This document shows positions 10,791 through 24,489 of a DNA stretch of 64,000 nt, one piece after another (position 1 is the first letter of the stretch; every line of letters starts with the position of its first letter). The DNA is from Melanocharis versteri (taxonomy: Eukaryota; Chordata; Aves; Passeriformes; Melanocharitidae), in assembly GCA_013397845.1 (NCBI GenBank), contig VZTG01004615.1, positions 1 to 64,000 of the forward strand. Reading direction: 5' to 3'. Made by a program: the position numbers and the translations under genes. The notes under the pieces are model-generated. The model had not been told where the DNA came from. It saw only the letters and a program-made list of their open reading frames with translations, and did no database searches.

Positions 10791-12370
10791 CTGAGCACAC
10801 TAAAGCTGCAGAGGACTCTGAGACTTGACTGGACAGAGGTGGCTGCAGCAGGACCTGTCACCATCACAGCTGATTGAGCTTGTGTGATCTGCAGGGTTGA
10901 AGGGACAGTACACACCCAGTTTTGTGTCCTGAATCCCGAATCCCTCTCTTTCAGGGCAATATTTGACTAACCCAAGCAGCCCCTCTCTGTGTGCTTGTGC
11001 AGGCCCTGGCAGCAGAGGCAGGACAGTGCTGCAGCCAGGCCCAGCTTTCCTGCTCCAAACCAGAGGCTGTGACAGTGGTGATGGACAGACAGGGAAGGGA
11101 TGTGAGGGAGCAGAGGGGAGGGTATGTGTGTGCCCCTTCCCTGCAGCTTCTCCCACTCGGAAGGTGTTTATCCTAGTGACAAGTGCTATGGGCCTTTCAT
11201 AACTGCTGCATTAGCAGAGGATCAAGTGGCACTTAATGGGAGCAGTCTGCCTCATAAAGTGTGATGGGAAAGGTCGCCAAGGTCGAAGGGGAAACATTTT
11301 CAGCAGGCTGACACAAGCCTTGGCTTCTGCCTGACAACAGGTGCCAGTTTGCTGGGCTGCCCTCCCCTCCAGCACTGCTGCTGCCCTGTCCCCTCCCGTG
11401 TGCTGGCTCCAGGCTCTGCAGCGGCGCCAGGGAGTGTCTGTGAGCTCCGTGTGTGGCACACAGGGAATAAACCTTCTGCAGAGTGCAGGGAAAAGGGGAT
11501 CTGAGGCCACCGGCTGGCTTCTGACCTAGGGAAAAAACAGGAATCAAGGGTGTGACAACACTTCCTTGTGAAGCTGCTCCAAGCCAAGTGAGTAGGTTGA
11601 GAATGGCTGAGCCCTTCACTTCAATGCCACAATAAACAGCTTCACTCCTCAAGGCCACTGGTTTTGCTGGGGTTTGTCTCCCTGTGCTGGACTTACGTTG
11701 GGTTTGCTGAAATGAGGTTGCTGGGTCTCAGCCAATCTGCAGTTTGAACACCTCCAGTTTGCCCAAGCCCGATGAAATCTTACTGCTGCCCCTGGCAAGC
11801 CTGTCCCTGCAGTCAGATACATATTGATGGCTTTGCAAGTCTTCTTGCCCTCCTCTCTTGCTGCTTTGGTGTCCCATCTGTCTTACACAGTTTCATTTGG
11901 GACAATGCAGGGTATTCAGTCCAGGCCAAGTTGCTGATGACAAGCTAATTAAAGACCAAGCAAGGGAGGAGCAGCCTAATGAGGGAGAAGTGGGAGGAAG
12001 GGCAGTTTGCCAGGACTGTGCTGGGAGACTCTGGCTCAGTGGAACTAATTGTGTGCTGTAATTGGTGGTTCAGGGGGGGCCCTCCTCACACAGACTGTCA
12101 GGCAGAGGAACAGAGACCTGTTTCAATGGCCTGTTCTGGGAGACTCGGATGGGATCACACCTTCCCAACTCCCGGGATTCCTCTACAGGGTCAATTCTTA
12201 GCTTTAACATGGAGTTAACTGTCCTACACTATTGGAAGTGGGAGACCTGGAGAGCACAGTATGGCCATGTCAGTGCGAACAAAAAGCCAGGAGCAGGAGT
12301 GGTATCTTCTCAGGACCAGCAGTGCTCAGGCTGGAGGTCCTGTGCCCCCCAGCAGCCCTGATCATGAGCC
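10791..12370. other. No gene recognised
   Basis: Only short overlapping open frames are present; the longest (about 141 codons, - strand, near 11.23-11.66 kb) has no domain that I recognise. I see no repeat family or RNA gene. Confidence 0.4.
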
Positions 12371-12618
12371 ACAGGATCACAGAATCATTTATGCTGAAAA
12401 GACCTCCAAGATTATCCAGTCCAACCATTACCCAGCACTGCACAAGCCACCACTAACCCCCGTCCCTAAGCTCCACCTCCACTTGTTTCCTGGATACTTC
12501 CAGGGATGGTGATTCCACCACTGCCCTGGGCAGCTGTGCCAGAGCTTGATCACCCTCTCAGTGAAGAAATTTTTCCTAATATTCAATTTAAGAAGGCCCT
12601 AGCCAGCTCCCTTCCTAC
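12371..12618 (-). mobile_element. CR1 LINE 3' fragment (reverse)
   Basis: It starts with inverted CR1 end sequence (aggatcacagaatcattta), followed by 'aagattatccagtccaacca' and 'cagtgaagaaatttttccta', all characteristic of reverse-oriented CR1. Confidence 0.85.
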
Positions 12619-15600
12619 AGCCCTGTGAGGGGAATGGGGCATGAAAGGGAGGTGGATTCTGGCATTGGCGGGAGTAGAGGCTCTGCTGGATCATTTAATT
12701 TGGAATGTGTGTGCTGGGAACTCAGGGGTTACCCCAAGTACTCACAGGGAGTCAGCACAAACAGCCAAGTGCTGCAGGTGGTGATGGGGCTGTGCCAGAG
12801 CTGTGTTAGCACGGCCCTGGTCTTAGCACCTCACCCTGGGTCCCCTTCACCCACTTCATCCAGAGTAATCAAAGCAAGGCAATTCCTCACCTCTGGGGAA
12901 TGATGGAGTGTGAGAAAACATCATTTATAAGTATGAAGAGACTTTTATTTGGCTTTGCTTTCTGCTGTTTCCATGCTGAATTTCCTTTGTGAATGGTGGC
13001 ACTGAGATTTCTTTGATTCACAACCAAATTACTCAGTGCATCTCACCAAACGTGGGGAAATGACTGAGAGCTTCTGCATGCTCTCTGTAGCTCCAAAAGG
13101 GACTGTGGACTGTAGAATGGTTGTGTCTTGTGTGTTTTGTTCTGAAATCTGGAAAAACATTTTTCTAGCTGTTGCCTTAGGCATGCTCATTTCTCAAGTT
13201 AAACCATGCAAGAGCTCTGCGTTTCCCTCCTCCTCAGGAGAATCTGGGGATTTCTGCTGCAGCAGAATGTTCCTAACCATAAGGCATGGCCCAAAGGCTG
13301 TTGTAGCAGTTGTGTTTGGCACAGGCTCTGCCAGGGATCTGTTTGCAAGGAGAGCCCTGTCCTTGAGGCCAAGTGCCCAGGGCAGTCAGTGAGTGCCGCC
13401 TGCACTGCCCTCCCTGTGCCTGCGACCTCTCCTCACAGCTTCTAAAATTCCTCTCACCACGGGGGGGCATTTCCTTATTATCAACACCTGCTTGGACAGG
13501 CAGAGGCACTGACCCCTTCCAGAGCCACTGGGACCGAAAGCTTTGGGGCATAACTCTGTGGAGGTGTTAAAGCTGGCTGTGGGTAATTTATGGTCTGCAG
13601 CAGGGACACAGCCCCTGGGTGCAGGGTGCTGTGGCAGGAGCTCTGCTGTCGGCTCTGCTGTCAGCTGGGTGTACAGGGGGGAGGAGGGGACACTCCTTGG
13701 TCACACCTTCCCACATTCTCCATCACAAGTCAGCAGAGTCATGAACCCCAGGAAACTGTGGTGATTCTGAGGCCCCAGAGCCCCCAGCAGGTCCCATGAA
13801 ATGCTGTCAGAGGCACCCGCACATCAGCAATGGAAGAACCATCACAGCAGAGAACAGACACACACAAAAGGTGTATTTCTGTTTGGATGAAGCACCCATC
13901 TGGGATTTCTGTCTAAAGGATGCGGGGGTCTTGCAGTGGGTAAGAATTGGGACCTTCTGTTCCAAGGGCTTCTCTGGCAAGGTGTTGGCAGCCTGTAAAG
14001 CTGCTATGACACTGCCTTGTTCACCCAAATGAGTGCACTGGGGTATCCAGAGCTCTCCCCATAGCCCTGCTCCTGGACTGGGACATGGGGGCCATCGTGC
14101 TGTGCGCACAGTTCACTATGGGCTGGCAATTGAAAGAGAATGTCCAACGGTCAGGACAACAAATTGCCAAAATAGTTGTATAGCAAGTCACCCCCAACTG
14201 GCATTTACTGCAGCCAAGAGTTTCTGAGCTCAGTGTCTCCTGGCCATTTGTCCTCCCAGATCTCCTGACCTTAGAAAAGGCCTCGGAATTTGAGTGGCAG
14301 AAAGCTGTGACACCAAGTTCCCGTTATAAAATAAATCTATGGTACCTCTGTCAGACACTCCACCTTGTTATTCCAACCAGGAGGCTAGGCTAACCACATC
14401 TGGTGATTAAAAGTCTCCTGATATTCCTCTTTATAGCCAGTTATTTTCTTTGTCCTTCTCCACCTGGTCTCTCCTTTTGGTATTTACCTTTGTAAGATAT
14501 TTAATATTTTTTATCACCCATCTCTCTTTTTTTGGGCTGAACAAAATAATCTTACTCACTCTATTTTGATACAACTCACCCTCCACTACCTGAGCAGCCC
14601 ATGGTGCCACCTCCACACACCCTCCTGCTTGAGAAACTTGGTTTTCAACATGGACAAACAGCCGTGTTCCCTGGATTGTGGTGGAAGCCTCAAGTATTGT
14701 GATAAAAAGCTGGCACTGATATTTCCCTAACAGCAATACTTACCAGCTTGTGCTGGAATTGCACATGGAGTTTTCTGTCCACGGTCTCATGGTGATTTCC
14801 ATTCCTGTGTCCTCTGTTCTCCAGTCAGCTTTGTCATCACCATTTTTGCCATCATTATGATTTAAAATGGAGGCTTCACATATTCTCTCTCAGCGCTGCA
14901 GAGCCAACCCATTTCATTTTCTTTTTTTGGTCTAGATTTTTTCACTGCTTGTCTTAAGGAATTTGTACTGTCCTACCTAGGTTGATATTTGTCAATTCTT
15001 ACTTAATCACTTAACCAGGCTTTGCAAACAGACCAGGTTGGAAAAGGCATAAAGGCTGGCATATCACCCCTTCTCAGACTTGTCAGCTCAAGAAACCTGA
15101 CAGAATCTGTAGGTGTGAGGAAGATGTGAAGGGAGTACCTTGGGGAATCAAGGTCATAGTAGGAATAAAAATAACCTATTTTTTTTCCATCTGTGTTTGG
15201 TGTGGAGGTGCCTACGCTCGGGTCTCTCATTTATGAGTGTCTCCACTTAAGTCAGTCTCAGACTGAAGCCTCAGGAAGCTATGGAACATAGAAATGAAGG
15301 AAACCAGCAGATTTCAAGGACCAGAGATACGAAAATCTGCCCCAGTGCAGGGATGAAACAGCTGAACTGTGGTCTTACACTTAAAATTGACTTTATACTA
15401 TGACAAAAAACTTGAGGATCAGAGTCAGGCCCCTGAGTACAGCAATAGACCCAATTCCCTGGCAGGAATGGCATCTTCAGAGCACCTGTACAAGATCAAA
15501 GGAACCTGATCATTCACGGTTTCCTCCTCACTGAAAGCAGATGAAACAACATGGATCTTCTCTGAGCACACCCAGATGTACTCCCTTTATAAGCCAGGAC

Positions 15601-16544
15601 TCCCCAGTTATTAATAATAGCTGATATCAGACTGCAGCATGACAGCAATTCCTCACAGGGCCTTAATGACAGACTTTCTGGTAAGCAAAACCATTAGAAG
15701 AGAAATGTTGCCAGGAATCCTAAATCCCTGACTCTGGCATGCTGAGGTTTGGAAGCTTCCACCTCCAAACTGCCTTATGGGAGATGATTTGTCAGGATGG
15801 TTTTCAGCTCAGGAGTTCTCCTTTCTGCAGTGCTTGCCCTTCTTCATGTCATGCCTTTGCTTACAGGCACTGTCACTCCACCTTCACCTTGAGCTCTCTT
15901 GTATTAATTTTTTTGCCTCCTTTTAGCCCTTTATCCATTTCCACACATTTAACAAAGCAAGTTTCTGCAGTTTTGCCCTGGTACTTGTACATAGACACTT
16001 CACTATCATCTCATGTTCACTGCTCAAAGTTAGTACAACCATTCCACCTGGAAAGGAGATGTTCTTGGGTGGGTGCCAGCTTGAAGATGAACCAGCTCTG
16101 TGTGCCCATCATAAAGCTCTGCACCCTGGGCTTAATCCAGAGACATGTGGCCAGCAGAGCAAGGGTGGTCATAGAGGGGACAGAGGGACAAACTCTTCTT
16201 TGTGCTTCCAAATTACCACAGGCAGTGGCCACAAGTTCCATCTCAGGAGGTTCATGATGGGCACTAGGAAAAGGCCTCTCCAGGAAGCTGGTGCAGGCCT
16301 GGGACAGGTCATGAGAGAGGGGGAATCTCCATCCTTGTGAGAGTTTGGGGTTTTTGCTGAGACTCAGTGGAAAAGCCTTGGCTGCTCCAATCTGGTGTTC
16401 CAGATAGTCCTGCCCTGAGTGGGAGGATGGACTGGGGGCCTCCAGAGGCCCCCTTCACTGCCACCTCCATGGTTCAGTGACCATCAGTGACCCAGCTGCA
16501 TTTCTCTGTCACCTGCCAGGCTAGGTGTCTTTCAGGTTCCTCAG
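12619..16544. other. No gene recognised; unassigned minus-strand open frames
   Basis: Nearly 4 kb without a recognisable exon. On the - strand, open frames at 14431-14736 and 15003-15230 are richer in ordinary-looking protein sequence than most chance frames here (for example FVHVENQVSQAGG), but I could not assign them to a family. They may be remnants of an old transposable element. Confidence 0.35.
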
Positions 16545-16722
16545 GCCTGAACAGGCTGCCCAGGGCAGTGGTGGAGTCATCATCCTTGGAAGTGTTCAAA
16601 AAACGTGTGGACACTTGGGAGCAGGGTCTAGCAGTGAACATGGCAGTGCTGGGGGAATGTTGGACTCAATGATCTTTGAGGGCTTTTCCAACCTAAATGA
16701 CTCCATGATTCTGTGACTGTGT
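16545..16722 (+). mobile_element. CR1 LINE 3' fragment
   Basis: It contains 'cctgaacaggctgcccaggg', 'gttggactcaatgatctttg' and the terminal 'gactccatgattctgtgac', the standard CR1 3' end in forward orientation. Confidence 0.85.
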
Positions 16723-18569
16723 GACTTTGCTTGACCCTGAGCCTTGTAGGAGTGCTCTGCCCTTGCATCTCCGGAAACAATGCTTAGGGCAATGTAAAGT
16801 GGCAAATAATAAACCCTTTTCAAGAATTACAGCAGATAAATAAATCCTACAGACCTCAGCTGCTCTGTGGAGACTCCCAGCTTTCCTGCCACCTTCTGAC
16901 CAACTCTGGGACCCATGGATGGTTTGCCTGATACATCACAGAGCTGAGGGTTAAAGAACCTTTCCTGGGTGAAACATTTAAGGAATTGCTAAAACTCTTT
17001 GTGTTGAAAGGGGCCTCAATTCCTTGAGACTTATAAAGTTAAACTGGGGCCAATCTTCTCCTTTCCCCCGCTGGTTGAGCTCAGCAATCAGCTGACATAG
17101 TTAAGCTGACACTTATTAGATTTATGTGTCCTTTGCTTCTGGCATTCTGTCCTGTCTGCTGGGGACAGGCTGGTGACCTTTGTGGCATGTGGCAAGGCCA
17201 GTGAGTCTTGGCTTCTGCCGCAGACGGCTGTGGCTTGTTGTTTAAGGAAGTTTATTTCTCAAGGCTGTAGTCAGCAGTGAGCGATGCACTTGTGCTATTT
17301 TTGCAGGCATACCTAGAGAGTCAGGAAAGAGGCCAGAACCCTTCCAGAGAAGACAAACTGCAGATCTCAATGCCCTTTATCAATGCGGCATATGTTCATA
17401 AGCTACAAAGGAGACACAAATTGTCCAGCAGGATAAATAAAGAGGGAGAACAGGGACAAGAAAGGCACCTGGAGTATCAGATAGCTACTTAGAAGATGAT
17501 GGATAGATGAGAAAATACTACATCAGGAAGAGAAAGCTGGATTTTTAGTGTAGATGTATGGGACAGAGAACTAAAATTGTGCTTTGAAAGACAAACATGC
17601 ACAAAGCCCAGAAATTTTGTCTTCATATACTTGCAGAAGGTGAGCAGCAGCAGTTAATGGTTTATTGCATTGCTCCCTGCTTTTTAGAGCTCTTTAGAGT
17701 TTTCCTCTGGGTTGCTGAGAATCTTGTTCTCTGTGCTGGATTGACCGTTCTGCATCAGCAATTCCCTCTCTGCTCTGCTGCCAGTTTGGAGTGGGATCCA
17801 AGTTCCTCAATATTGCCATGAAAGGGTGGGAAGGATGGCCAGGAGAGTATCTCACCAGTGCATTCCCGCTCCCAGCAAGGATTGGGAAACTGTCAGCGTG
17901 ACCCAGCTGGCCTGAGGAGCCAGAGGGAGTCCAGACTGGTAGTGGAACTGAGGAGTACAGGTCAGCTGCTTTGGGTGATAAACATGTGAGGCCTCTCCCC
18001 TTCTCCTCTCCACTGAGGGCTGCCCAGACAACTCAGCCCCTCTGTGGTCACTGTGGGGAGAGAAACTTTGCTCTGGTTAGCCCTTCAAGCTGGAAGTCAC
18101 TGGGTGCAAAGAGAGCAGCGAGTGGTGAGTGTAAAATGAGAGATGCCTGAAAAATAAGCTGAATGAAGCTGAAGAGCACATGAATGAGAGCATGAGCCAT
18201 TCACTGTCATGGTCACACACAGCTCTGAACCACCTGGGACACTCAGTCTGTCAGTCCAAGAGATTGACAAGGACATACTGGATTTGGAAATGCCCAAACT
18301 ATGAGCAATTTGCTTGCCCTTCAGTTTGCCCCAGAGCAGCAGCCCAGGTCTGTCTCAATGCAGGGTTAATCAGGGCCTTTGTGTGGGTCTGGTTTCCTCC
18401 TGCTCAGCTCCTGGCACTGGCATTGTCTGCCCCAGCTGCCCTTCCCAGAACACGGATCTCCCTCGTCCATCACAGTTCTGACACAGTCTCTGACACCCAC
18501 CCCTCCTTTCCTCCCTTCTCCCAGTCTGTCCAGGATGGATCAGCACCCCTGAAATGATCCTGCTCCTTT

Positions 18570-18603
18570 CAATGATCCATCCATCCACCCATCCATCCAT
18601 CTC
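18570..18603. repeat. (CATC)n-like microsatellite
   Basis: An imperfect run of CATC/CCAT tetranucleotides, about eight copies with one interruption (atccatccatccacccatcc and onward). Confidence 0.8.
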
Positions 18604-19284
18604 CATGAAAAGTGACCTTCTCACTGTGTCCCGCCCCAGCCCAGAGTCTGCCTGTCTGCCCAGCCGGGAACAGCAGGACGTGCCTGGGGGTGGAAAACAC
18701 GGAGTGTGTGTGACTGTGGGTCACCAAAGCAATCCAGGAAAACCAGCTCCTGGAAACTGCCAGAGGCAATTTGTAAACTGGGCTGCAGATATGGATCATC
18801 AGCTTGTTCCTATTCGGAGACTCTGCTTTTCCCAGGCAGTTGCAAACTCAGCTGTGTTGAAGGGAATAACGTTGCAATGATGTGACAAAGGTCAGTGTGA
18901 CACATTAAAGGAGGGGAAGGTGTTTTATTTTAACACAAAATATTTGCATTCACTCAGGATCAAATACAGGTACCCCTTAGCACCAAGATGTATCCCAATG
19001 GTTTTCCCAGCACGGAGGCACCAAGAGATGTGCATCCAGATGATCACAGTGATGTCAGGGAAGGCCCCGGGTTCTCAGTACCTCTTAGGTCTGGATGCTT
19101 CAAGCCGAGGTGACTTGAAAAATGAAGTTTTGCATCTTCAAGAGCCTTGAAGTGGCTTCATCTTCTCCCACTGCCTGGGCCAGGCCACATGGCCATCTGA
19201 CCATGATCTTCCTGGGCATGTCCAGTTCTGGGTTTGGCTCATCCCTGGGGCAGAGAAATAACTGGCAAAAGGAGACTCCCATGG

Positions 19285-19332
19285 TTGGGTTCACAGCTGG
19301 TTCGGGTTCACAGCTGGTTCGGGTTCACAGCA
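19285..19332. repeat. Short 18-bp tandem repeat
   Basis: The word GGGTTCACAGCTGGTTCG occurs in about 2.5 head-to-tail copies. No function is apparent. Confidence 0.8.
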
Positions 19333-22300
19333 CAGCCCTAGCAAGGAACTACTTTGACAGAGACTTCTGAGATCTTCCTTGCTGCAACTTTGATCCTAAA
19401 CAGAAGGATTACTGCCTGTGACACTTTAGAAAGTCAGCATTAGTGTGAAAGCAGGGCAGTAGCTGCACCTGCAGGGATGAACCTGGATGAGGACTTTTGT
19501 GCTGGAAAGCATTGATCAATTCACTGCATATGCACAGGAATCAAATTAAATTCCTTGGGAAGAGTCTTGCAATGGTTTTGAAAGGTAAGACAGTGGGATC
19601 TCACAAATTCTTTCTGGAGACTGAGAGAGCATGGAAGGAAGCAACATCTCAGTTTGGATATCTCAGGACAACAGAAACTCACAAAAAAAATAGGCTTTCC
19701 TCTTCAGTTCCAAAGTAGGGAATGGCACATTTATTAAATGGTACAGTTTTTCGTGTTGCATGCTGGGGAGTGAGAGAAGAGGGAGGTAAATCCCTCTTTG
19801 CTTGACTGTCTGTCTATTGCTGGGTGCCTTCCCTGCCTGCTCCCTGCCTCTTCCCAGGGCCCTGCTCCTGCCCTTCCCTGCAGCCATGAACAGGGAGAGC
19901 ACATGGGCACACCAGTGTTCCTGAGGGCACAGACTGGCAGAGAGGATAGAGAAACCATCCAGTCCTGGAAACCAGCAGGAGAGCAGAACTACCACAGGGG
20001 CAGGAGGGTTTACAGAAGGCAGAGTGGGAGGGGAGGGAGCTGAGTTTGAAGTGTGGTGCTAAGAGCCCCAGTTGTGGAAGACTTGGGTGAGCTGATGTGT
20101 CACAGCAATGTTCTCCTGGAATCCAGGGATAGGGCTGTGAGGGCACTAATTAGGGCCTAATTGCCCTGAGCAACCTCACTTGGGATCCCTTCCTACACCT
20201 CTGCCCATGGCCAAGGGGCTCTGCTTAAACTCAGGCCTGAGCCTTCACCCCCTTCCTGTGCTTTGCTGCAGTTGTACCAGTTTTCAGGTTTTCCTGAACT
20301 GTTGTTTGGCCTTCTCAGGTTGACCTGGCCTTTGAAGATCAGAGGACTGTTGATGGGGACAGTTGATGGAGCCTGTCACCATCCCCTCTCTGCTCACTCA
20401 CTTCAGGTGCTGGGTTGAGTTTACCTGGTCAGTAAGGTCGCTATCCTGCCTCTGCTGGGGCTGCCCCTTCCCCCAGGGAACAGCTCCCCAACACCCAGAT
20501 CTCACAGGCTCTTCCCCGCTGAGGTTCCTGGCCTGGCCCTGTGCCTGGCAGTGAGCAGTAACTGCCCACATTGGATCCCTGTCACACAGCAGAACAGGTC
20601 GCACCCGGCTGCCATGGGCTGTGTGGGGACAAATGCTCAGTTGCCTTCATGACATGGTCAAAAAAGCCCTCACAAGACCATCAGGGACCCTGCAAGTGCC
20701 AGCCAAGCCAGAGCGACAGGGTGATGCCAGACCTGCCCTGGGCCAGGGCCCAAGGCAGCACTTGTAGGCTGGGCACTGCTGGGTGTCATCTGGGCTGGTT
20801 TGTGCTGGGGTGGGAGGTCAGGTTACCCCAAGAGCAGTCAGGGCTCACAAGGACAGGCTCCTCTCTGGCTCTGGGACTGGCTCAGGTGAGCTTAGGACAT
20901 CTTCTTCGGCATGGACTAATTCCACCTGAAGGAGCCTGGAAGAGGGGAATCAGAAACCCAGTTTGGTTCTCCCAGTTTGGTTATCCCTGCTGCTTAGGTA
21001 TTAGTTCATCTTTAAGTGACTGTATTCTTGAAGCATTCCCATGTGCTCCTGCTGCTATTCAGAAGGTGTGATTATTGATCTGGTGGGAGTGGATGGCTGA
21101 GGGGTGGGGGAAACGGACAATAGTTGATACAGAAACTCTGGTGACAATGACCCTGTTTGCAGCTGAACCCTGTGGAAGGCTCCCAGTGCTTTTGGATGCC
21201 TCAGTAACTTCTCTGCCTCACAGGTGCTCCCAGCCCTTTGGTCCAAGGCTGTAGGACAGCTGGAAGGGGAGTCTGGCTTTCCTCCCTGGGAGTAGGTAAT
21301 GGAGGGGATGGATCCCCTGCTTTCCCTGGTAGAGTTTCTGTATTTCAGTATCTTTCACTTCATGTCCAGGTGCGTGCAGAGCTCCTGGCTTTGGACAGGT
21401 CACTCAGCTGATGGGCTGGTTCTCCACAGGATCAGCCTCTCCACAGCCAAGATTTCCAGTGCTCCCTGCAGGAGTGTGGCCTTTAAAAGCGACAGTGAAT
21501 TGTACAAGCTCAGGTGTCCGAAGGGACTCTGATGTGTCACACTGGGTGGCTGCTTGAGGGGTGGCAAATGTCATCAAAAATAGATCTTTGTCCCCTCAGA
21601 GAGGTGCTCTGCCACCAGCTGCATCCTGGGCTGGTGTGGAGCTTGTGCTTAGATCTCAAACTGTGCTGTGGTGTCTGAGTGTAGGACACTCCTGTCAACA
21701 CAGTATGCTGGGGGTTAGAAGGCTGGCCGGGATGTGACAATTGTGACAATGTGTACAACTGCCTCTGGTGTCCATGGCCACTTCTTTGGGATTCCACACT
21801 GAGCATGAAGCTTGAGAAGAGCACAGAGGGGATTTGTGGTCAGTCTGTCACAGCAAAGGCTCAGAGTTCTCAGACTTCATGCACTAGTGGGTCATTTCTG
21901 TGTTTTGTCCTCATTTGATGGAGAAGTGAGGGGGTTTTGCGCCCTCAGTACAACTTCTAAAAGACAATTTAATCTCTGTGTTCAAACATAGAAAGGAAGA
22001 GGGCCACAGCTGGCTGAGTCAACAGTGTTTGAGGATAATACCCTATGGGAGAGTAACAGAATCTGTCTATGTCATAAATAACGCTGAATGGCTTATTTTG
22101 GCAAAGAATTTTCATTCCTGACAAATTCCATTTTGAGACAACCAATAACCATCTGCTGATTTGGGATGAAATTAGAATTGGAATCGGACATGCTCAGGTC
22201 AGCTCAGACGCAGTGTTTGGTGGGTTTCCAGTGGCGTCTCTCACATGTCTGTTAGAAAATAATCTTTATGAGGCTGTCAGTGGCAAGGGAATACCCAGGC

Positions 22301-24099
22301 TTACAAATCCTTGCCACTGGTTTATTGGGAAGGCCCATGTCAGAGGATTGCTAAGTAAAGCACATTACATAAGACTGCCCTTTGGGGTGCTAAGGTCTGG
22401 TAGCTGGGACATATTTTCAAGTCTATCAGAATGATTTCAGCATCTCCTGAGTTGTCAGTACTTCTCTGCTTTTTGAAGCAGTTGTTTTTCTCTTCTACCA
22501 CATTAAATGAGACCTTCTGTGTTTTGCTGACTGTAAAGGTGCATGAAGGTGTGTAAATGTGATCCTTTGGGATGTGTCACCTGCACTTTCTGGCTTAAAT
22601 CTGTTACAGTACAAGCTCAGCAATTTGTGCCCCAGATCTCCCCTCTACAGGAAGGATGTTTAGCTATGGAGGGGCAAGGTAGGAAACCCTGAGCAGATTT
22701 CAGTTGGCTTCTGTGGTAACTGAGAAGGGACTGAGAATCTGAACTCAAAAATCTGGTTAATCTAAAGTAAAAATTAAGGAATGATATTCCCATTTGGAAA
22801 ATACATTAAAGTACAGGCAAACCTGCTGTCCTCCTGCTGGTTCATCTTCCTGCCTTTGCTGTTCCTTTGTACAATGAATGTTTTTGAAGGTGTGGTGCAC
22901 CTGAGGGACAGTTTTATTCAGGCCACAACAGGCCTGTTGCCTCTTGTGGGGGGATTGCTTTCACTGGATAGAAGCAAAACCTTTGGAAATGGTGTTTGCT
23001 TTAGGTTCTTCCCTCTTGTGTGGGCTGAGGCTGGTGTGGTTCCAGGCAGGTCTCATCCTGGGGCAGAGGATTTGCTCACCTTCCAGGCTGGAAGAGCTCC
23101 AGGTACAGCCTTTCCCACAGGCACATTGGCTTCCTTGAAGAGGACAAGACAGAGAAACCTGAACTTCATCCTAATCTGCTTTTTAGAAGCACTGATGTGC
23201 TCATGCCTACCTGGAAGTATTTGCCTCTGAAATGACTGTGACTGGCATTCCCCCAACACGTGACTGTCCCTGAGATGGGCAAGGTGGGCAAGGAAACACT
23301 GGAAATGTCTGCAACCTGCAGCCCTTTGGGTGATCCTTGGGTGCCCACTGCCCTCTGCAAGCTGAGGAAACTGTGTCTGTAACCTCTTCATCCCCTGCCT
23401 GGGGTCTTTTACTCTGAGCCTCTGTCTTGTTTTTCTCAAGACTTATCTCCATCACTCCAGGTGACTTTGGATAAATTCTCACAGCAGAGGAAGCCCTTAC
23501 TAATACAAGTCTGCTGAGGTGTCTGATCTCCATTTCCACCCTGACCTTTTTGTTCCTAATTCGCTGCTAAAGCTGTTTTATTCCAAAGGTGTACAAAAGA
23601 TTGTAGGTAACAGCAGCTGCTCTTGGCTGTGTAACGGGAGTGCAAGCTCAGACTGCTCAGTGTACGCTACACGTTCACATTAACACCGTGAGATAAATTC
23701 ACATTAACACTGTGAACTGCTGCTCTGAAGGGCTCTGTCCATCCCTTACAAATCTGACTTTTCCAGGAGTTATTTTAAAAAAGGAGTGTATGTGAAGAAG
23801 CCTCATCTTTAACCATGCTTGGCCACTCACTTTTATCTGAAGTTCAATTTATCTGTTCTGTTTGAGACCCTGCTTATTCCTGGAATGGGATTCAAACCAG
23901 TTGAACTCCAGTTTCCTTTAAAACATCGAGAGCCCTTCAGTTGTGTCAAAAGTTTGTAACAAGTTGCTGTGAAGAGGAAGCACAGTCCACAGACAAAGCA
24001 CCATCCCACTGACTTGTGAAATGCTGAAGAATTCTGTTCATCTCAGATTTGCTCAGCACCATTACTGGAATGGACTGAAATAATAACGAATAGGAGGCA

Positions 24100-24387
24100 G
24101 GTGCCCGGGTGCCCATAAAAATCCCCATCCTGTGCATGTCTCGCAGGCTAACAGCCCTGTGACGGGCGGCCCCGCCCGCGGGCGACGCGCGCCGGAACAG
24201 CGGCGGGAGGGAGCGGGCGGCACGGCCGGACGGGCTGAGGAGGGGCCGTGCGGAGGGACCAGCGCTGACCCCCGGCCCAGCACTGGCCCCCGGCTCAGCG
24301 CTGACCGCCAGCCCAGCTCTGAGCCCCAGCCCAGCCCTGGCTGCCGCAGTACTCGGCTAGAGAGGACACCTGGGGTAACACCAGCAG
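24100..24387 (+). promoter_or_regulatory. CpG-rich promoter-like block with candidate first exon
   Basis: A CpG-dense tract begins near 24160 (gggcggccccgcccgcgggc and onward), unlike the AT-richer flanks. A TATA-like ATAAAA lies at 24115-24120, about 30 bp before a possible start near 24145. The tract ends in a strong splice donor, CAG|GTGAGTG, with the exon end at 24387. The first IGFN1 coding exon (34245) begins with an acceptor, so at least one noncoding upstream exon must exist and this is the best candidate in the window. Alternatively, this is the promoter of a divergent - strand neighbour such as TMEM9. No start codon context decides it. Confidence 0.5.
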
Positions 24388-24489
24388 GTGAGTGCTGGGT
24401 ACCTGCTCCGGACCTGGAGCCGTATTTGCTGCGAGCTCTGCTGTGTTTGAGCTCCGTGTGATCACCTTCACATGGCAGGAGAGGTGGGG

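Larger units (their letters stand above)
16723..24100. other. No gene recognised; intergenic or intronic
   Basis: About 7.4 kb without recognisable exons on either strand. I looked for residues expected from TMEM9, the usual upstream neighbour of IGFN1 in vertebrates, and did not see them in the open frames; small exons could still be missed. Tiny tandem repeats are listed separately. Confidence 0.45.

Noticed and set aside
16723..24100. TMEM9 exons expected upstream of IGFN1
   Set aside because: I did not see its cysteine-rich or membrane-segment sequence on the - strand. The gene probably lies outside the window, though small exons could escape reading by eye.
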